Shown: in pieces, positions 61,152-64,000 of the stretch
Layout of the letters: every line of letters begins with the position of its first letter
How positions within the stretch are numbered: the stretch's first letter is position 1
Assembly (NCBI GenBank): GCA_964353865.1
Contig: CAYGXJ010000031.1
Span: 1-64,000 of the forward strand
Length of the DNA: 64,000 bases
Source: RBG-16-64-43 sp964353865
GTDB lineage: Bacteria; Chloroflexota; Anaerolineae; Anaerolineales; RBG-16-64-43
Direction of reading: 5' to 3'
Made by a program: the position numbers and the translations under genes
The notes under the pieces: model-generated
The model's input: only the letters and a program-made list of their open reading frames with translations
What the model was told of the DNA's origin: nothing
Database searches by the model: none

Positions 61152-61643
61152 ATGGATAACCCCGGCCGCCCCCCGCTCCTTGTCTTGGGACTTGGCAACC
61201 CGGTCCTCGGCGACGATGGCATCGGGTGCCGCGTGGCCATGGCGCTGCAGCCGGCAACGGACTTACGCGGAGCAGAGGTCGACACATTCGAAAAAGGCGG
61301 CCTGAGCCTGATGGAGCGCATCTTGGGCTACCGCCGGGTGATCCTGGTGGACGCCGTGACCACGGGAGAGGCGACGCCAGGAACTGTAAGCGTGTTCCCT
61401 CTCGGCGAGCTGCCCAACCCGGGCGCAGGTCACCTCAACTCTGCCCACGAGACCAGCCTGCAAACGGCCCTCGACCTGGCGCGCCAACTCAAGGCCCAGG
61501 TCCCTGCCGAAATCACGGTCGTCGCCATCGAAACGGAGCGGGTCTTTGAATTGGGCGAGGATCTCACACCCGAAGCGACTGCGGCGCTGCCGATCGCTGC
61601 CGCCCGTGTGCGAGCACTGGTTCTCGACCGCCAAGCACCCTAG
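61152..61643 (+). CDS. hydrogenase maturation endopeptidase (M52 family)
   Basis: A 163-residue protease. The motif LVLGLGNPVLGDDGIGCRVA near residue 10 supplies the nickel-recognition Asp residues. The second conserved region is FEKGGLSLMERILGYRRVILVDAV, and the histidine HETSLQTAL near 100 is also typical. By position it should cleave the C-terminal extension of MvhA. It is distinct from the protease linked to the group 3b hydrogenase, consistent with each large subunit having its own enzyme. Confidence 0.9.
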   Translation: MDNPGRPPLLVLGLGNPVLGDDGIGCRVAMALQPATDLRGAEVDTFEKGGLSLMERILGYRRVILVDAVTTGEATPGTVSVFPLGELPNPGAGHLNSAHETSLQTALDLARQLKAQVPAEITVVAIETERVFELGEDLTPEATAALPIAAARVRALVLDRQAP

Positions 61644-61710
61644 GGCTGGCATTGCGCCTGGCGCCGAAAGGCGCGTCGGGCGTCAGCAATCTGACAGTCG
61701 GGAATCTCCG

Positions 61711-62238
61711 ATGAGCAGCGAAATCTCGTTCGACGCGATACTGCCCGCGGGGAGGGCCGCCAAGGCCGAGCAACTGGGCGTCAAGGAAGCGGGATTGCCA
61801 ATGCTTCACATGCTCGTCCTGGCGATCCTGGCGGGCGCATTCATCTCCACCGGCGCCATCTTGGCCACCACGGTGAGCGCCGCCAGAATTTCTGGCTGGC
61901 TGTGCTACGGCCCGCGCAGCACGACGGACAAGATCTTGTCGATCATTCCACCCATCGCGGCCTTAGTCGCCGCCGGCTTCGAGCACTGCATCGCCAACAG
62001 GTACTTCATCCCCATCGGCCTGTTCGTCACGCACTTCGGGGATGCCCCCTTCTTCGAAACGATCGCCAAGACGGCTGAGGCCTTCCCCAGCCCGACCTGG
62101 GGCAACGTGTTCGTCAAGAGACTCGTTCCGGCGACGCTCGGCAACCTCCTCGGCCGGGCCGGGCTGGTCGGTCTGGGGTACTGGTTCGCCTACCTGCGTC
62201 GGGCCCCGGCCAAGCCGGCGGCGCCTGCCACGCCATAG
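61711..62238 (+). pseudogene. formate/nitrite channel (FNT) with internal deletion
   Basis: A 175-codon open frame related to the FocA/NirC family, which normally has about 270-290 residues and six helices. The N-terminal helix (LAILAGAFISTGAILATTV, about 37-55) is joined near residues 58-62 directly to the end of helix four (WLCYGPRSTTDKIL). Helices five and six follow (AALVAAGFEHCIANRYFIPIGL, ATLGNLLGRAGLVGLGYWF). About 110 residues are missing in frame, including the usual ELFTGNN loop, and the near-invariant ANMYFIP reads ANRYFIP. A functional channel is unlikely. I treat it as a relic, though it is still open. Confidence 0.75.
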
Positions 62239-62393
62239 TCCCATGCGCCACCTCGGCCGTCGGGCCGAGCGAGCACGCGGGAGAGGGAGTCCGTGAGGGT
62301 GAAGGCAGCCGCGGGCTGCCACCGCGCGGGGCGCGCCAGCCGCCGCCGCGCCATGGTCGAGGTACTGCTCAGCGCTGGCTAGGAGTGTGAAAC

Positions 62394-62960
62394 GTGGTGA
62401 CACATCAGGAACTCATCTTCCGCCAACTGCTCACTTTGCAGGATGGCACGCGTGTCTTGCTGCGGCCGCTTGCCGCCGATGACCGCCAGGCGCTCATCGA
62501 TCTGTATGCCTCGGTCACCTTCGAGGAGCGGCGCTACATGCACTATGAGGTGCGCGACCCGAAAGTGGTGGCTGCCTGGGTGGAACATCTGGATCACACT
62601 AGGGTGCTGCACCTGGTGGCGGTGGTCGGCGATCGCATCGTGGGCGATGCGACGCTCATCTTCCTGCGCGGGCCAGAGCGCCACCGCGCCCAGGTGTTCA
62701 TCTTTTTGGCCAAGGATTTCCGCCGCCGCGGGCTGGGCAACCGCATGCTCCAGGCGCTCATCGACATCGCTCGTCAGCGCAACCTGTACTTGCTCGAGGC
62801 GCAGATCATCCACGACCAGACCTCGTTCATCAAGGCCTTCCAGAGCCTGGGCTTCGAGGCCAAGTGCACGCTGGAGGATTACTTCATGCCTCCCGACGGG
62901 GAATTGTGGAATGTCGTTCTGATGATTCTGCGCTTGCGCTCGCCCAACGAGGAGTTCTAG
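62394..62960 (+). CDS. GNAT-family N-acetyltransferase, copy 2
   Basis: A 188-residue paralogue of the protein at 60520, the same length throughout. The acetyl-CoA motif is IFLAKDFRRRGLGNRMLQALIDIA; other conserved blocks are DGTRVLLRPL, DPKVVAAWVEHLD, LEAQIIHDQTSFIKAFQSLGF and RSPNEEF. Start GTG at 62394 with AGGAG upstream. It is last in the strand run after the hdr-mvh genes and is followed by a terminator. Retention of two copies around the hydrogenase protease suggests a function tied to this locus, but that is inference. Confidence 0.82.
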   Translation: MVTHQELIFRQLLTLQDGTRVLLRPLAADDRQALIDLYASVTFEERRYMHYEVRDPKVVAAWVEHLDHTRVLHLVAVVGDRIVGDATLIFLRGPERHRAQVFIFLAKDFRRRGLGNRMLQALIDIARQRNLYLLEAQIIHDQTSFIKAFQSLGFEAKCTLEDYFMPPDGELWNVVLMILRLRSPNEEF

Positions 62961-63015
62961 CCATACGGCGCGAGCCAGAGCATCCCGGCTCGTTTTGCAG
63001 CTCGCTGAATGAAGA

Positions 63016-63040
63016 GCACCCGCCTCGACGAGGCGGGTGC
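63016..63040. terminator. terminator between converging GNAT and mttB genes
   Basis: Perfect 10-bp arms (63016-63025 and 63031-63040) around a 5-nt loop between convergent genes. The plus-strand flank is CTTCGCACTCCTT. Confidence 0.7.
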
Positions 63041-63073
63041 CTTCGCACTCCTTGGAGCCATTCGCCCAACAGC

Positions 63074-64000
63074 CTAATGGAAGCTAGGCAAGCTGGTCAT
63101 GCCGGCCTCGCGCGCGGCAGTGGTCACGATCGAGGTCAGATCGCCCTCGGCCGAGGTAGCCAGGGCCGGCCGCGTGTGGCGCCGGAGCAGCTCAAGCCCA
63201 CGTGCGCGTGCACGATCGAGCGCGGTGAGCTGGCCAGACTCCTTCCATGAACGGATCGACGCGCGGTCGATGACCGAGGTCGGCAGATGTTGCTCGAGTT
63301 TGAAGTTCTGGCGAGTATGGCGCAGCCCGAGGAAGTCCAGGTCGGGTCCAAGTTGAGCCAACACATCCTTGGCCAGGGTGGCGTCGCGCGCCGAGATGCC
63401 CTGCAGTAGGCGCTGAGCCATGGCGATTCCCTCGGCATCGAGAACGAGCTTCTCGATGCTTTGCGACGCCAGAAAGTCCAACATTCCCGCGCCGGAGATC
63501 ATGTTGATGCCGGCCATCGCGCCCACCAGCGCGGTCATTCCCGATTCCAATCCGGCTTGGGCATCGATTGTCTTGGCATCTGTCGCGCCAAGATAGGTGT
63601 GTGTCGGCAACCCCAGGTGCTTGCCCACTTGTGCGTAGGCAGCATCCATCATAGCGGTCTCGATGGCCCCCATGGGTGTGGTGCCGTAGCGCATGTCGAA
63701 GATGGCCGGCGCCCCACCCCAGACGATGGGAGCCCCCGGGCCCGCCAACTGGTGCAAAGTGATGCCCGCCAGGGTTTCGGCGGCGTGTTGCACAATCGAC
63801 CCGGCCAACGTCGCCGGTGCTGTCGCGCCGGCCAGCGGCATCGAGATGATCTCCGCGGGGATCCGCTCACGCGCAAGGAAGAGCAAGTTGCCGGCTGCGA
63901 AGTCGGTCCACTTGAGCGGCGGTGAGGGGCAGACGTCGAAAACCGCCCGCTGGCGTGCCTGAGGCGTATCGGCGCCGAGGGCGAGCAGCATATCGCGCAT
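63074..64000 (-). CDS. trimethylamine methyltransferase (MttB) family protein, 5' end beyond window
   Basis: The visible 308 residues are the C-terminal part of an MttB-family TIM-barrel methyltransferase (normally about 480 residues). Typical blocks are PLKWTDFAAGNLLFLARERIP, MPLAGATAPATLAGSIVQH, LAGPGAPIVWGG, GLPTHTYLGATDAKTIDAQAG and GLRHTRQNFKLEQHLPTS. The frame is open with no in-frame TAG, so the pyrrolysine of true MttB is absent from this part. It therefore belongs to the non-Pyl branch, which includes glycine-betaine methyltransferase MtgB. It would pass a methyl group to a corrinoid protein. No corrinoid-protein gene lies within the window, though one may follow outside. Confidence 0.88.
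   Translation of the reverse strand: MRDMLLALGADTPQARQRAVFDVCPSPPLKWTDFAAGNLLFLARERIPAEIISMPLAGATAPATLAGSIVQHAAETLAGITLHQLAGPGAPIVWGGAPAIFDMRYGTTPMGAIETAMMDAAYAQVGKHLGLPTHTYLGATDAKTIDAQAGLESGMTALVGAMAGINMISGAGMLDFLASQSIEKLVLDAEGIAMAQRLLQGISARDATLAKDVLAQLGPDLDFLGLRHTRQNFKLEQHLPTSVIDRASIRSWKESGQLTALDRARARGLELLRRHTRPALATSAEGDLTSIVTTAAREAGMTSLPSFH

Noticed and set aside
63074..64000. Pyrrolysine-containing trimethylamine methyltransferase
   Set aside because: There is no in-frame TAG in the 309 visible codons; the family's non-Pyl branch fits better.

Overview
The window is GC-rich, gene-dense DNA that looks like a chromosome fragment from an anaerobic bacterium. I infer a Chloroflexota (Anaerolineae-like) lineage. 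The reasons are the run mreB-mreC-mreD-mrdA-minC-(minD remnant)-rodA, the HdrABC/MvhADG complex in a bacterium, a trimethylamine-methyltransferase-family gene and an RtcB/archease pair. No rRNA or ribosomal-protein gene is present, so the assignment is only moderately secure. Several tRNA genes are encoded and no CRISPR array or insertion sequence was seen.

Layout. 1-2822 (minus): a ketodeoxygluconate operon running IclR regulator, cupin, KDG kinase, KDPG aldolase, with a good promoter and possible operator half-sites. 3200-5109 (minus): archease and RtcB RNA ligase. 5339-10054: methylthioadenosine phosphorylase, a membrane PAS-GGDEF protein and TyrRS. 10270-18440 (plus): rod-shape operon mreBCD-mrdA, then minC, a decayed minD fragment, rodA and gltX, followed by tRNA-Gln. 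18884-23725: a duplicated HEAT-like protein, a frameshifted HxlR regulator with a glyoxalase-fold dioxygenase and a flavin reductase, an S51-like/CysS-tail fusion and a beta-hydroxyacid dehydrogenase. 23836-29672: tRNA-Val, a NarL-type two-component pair, and 6-phosphogluconate dehydrogenase with glucose-6-phosphate dehydrogenase.

30541-41727 is the first hydrogen-metabolism block. It has a complete maturation operon (hypABFCDE), then a group 3b-type [NiFe] hydrogenase (beta, gamma, delta, alpha) with its own maturation protease and a single-domain response regulator. 41925-53211 holds tRNA-Arg, a zincin, glycan genes (GT4 transferase, LCP ligase, sugar transferase, flippase), a thioredoxin-domain YyaL protein, a HAD phosphatase, an S41 protease and a YugP-like protease. 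53608-62960 is the second hydrogen block: hdrC-hdrB-hdrA-mvhD-mvhG-mvhA (group 3c hydrogenase/heterodisulfide-reductase-like, electron-bifurcating type), then a GNAT, a hydrogenase protease, an internally deleted formate/nitrite channel and a second GNAT. A non-pyrrolysine MttB-family gene runs off the right end.

The most interesting observation is one 20-bp element found upstream of all three hydrogen-metabolism operons (30541-30560, 36698-36717, 53608-53627). Its form is [T/A]GTGAC-N5-TC[A/C]CTCA with Crp/Rex-like GTGA-N6-TCAC symmetry. It suggests a single redox or global regulator for hyp, the 3b hydrogenase and Hdr-Mvh. Also notable are the minD relic beside an intact minC, a cysteine-to-serine change at a nickel-ligand position of the 3b large subunit, and the gutted FNT channel between two paralogous acetyltransferases.
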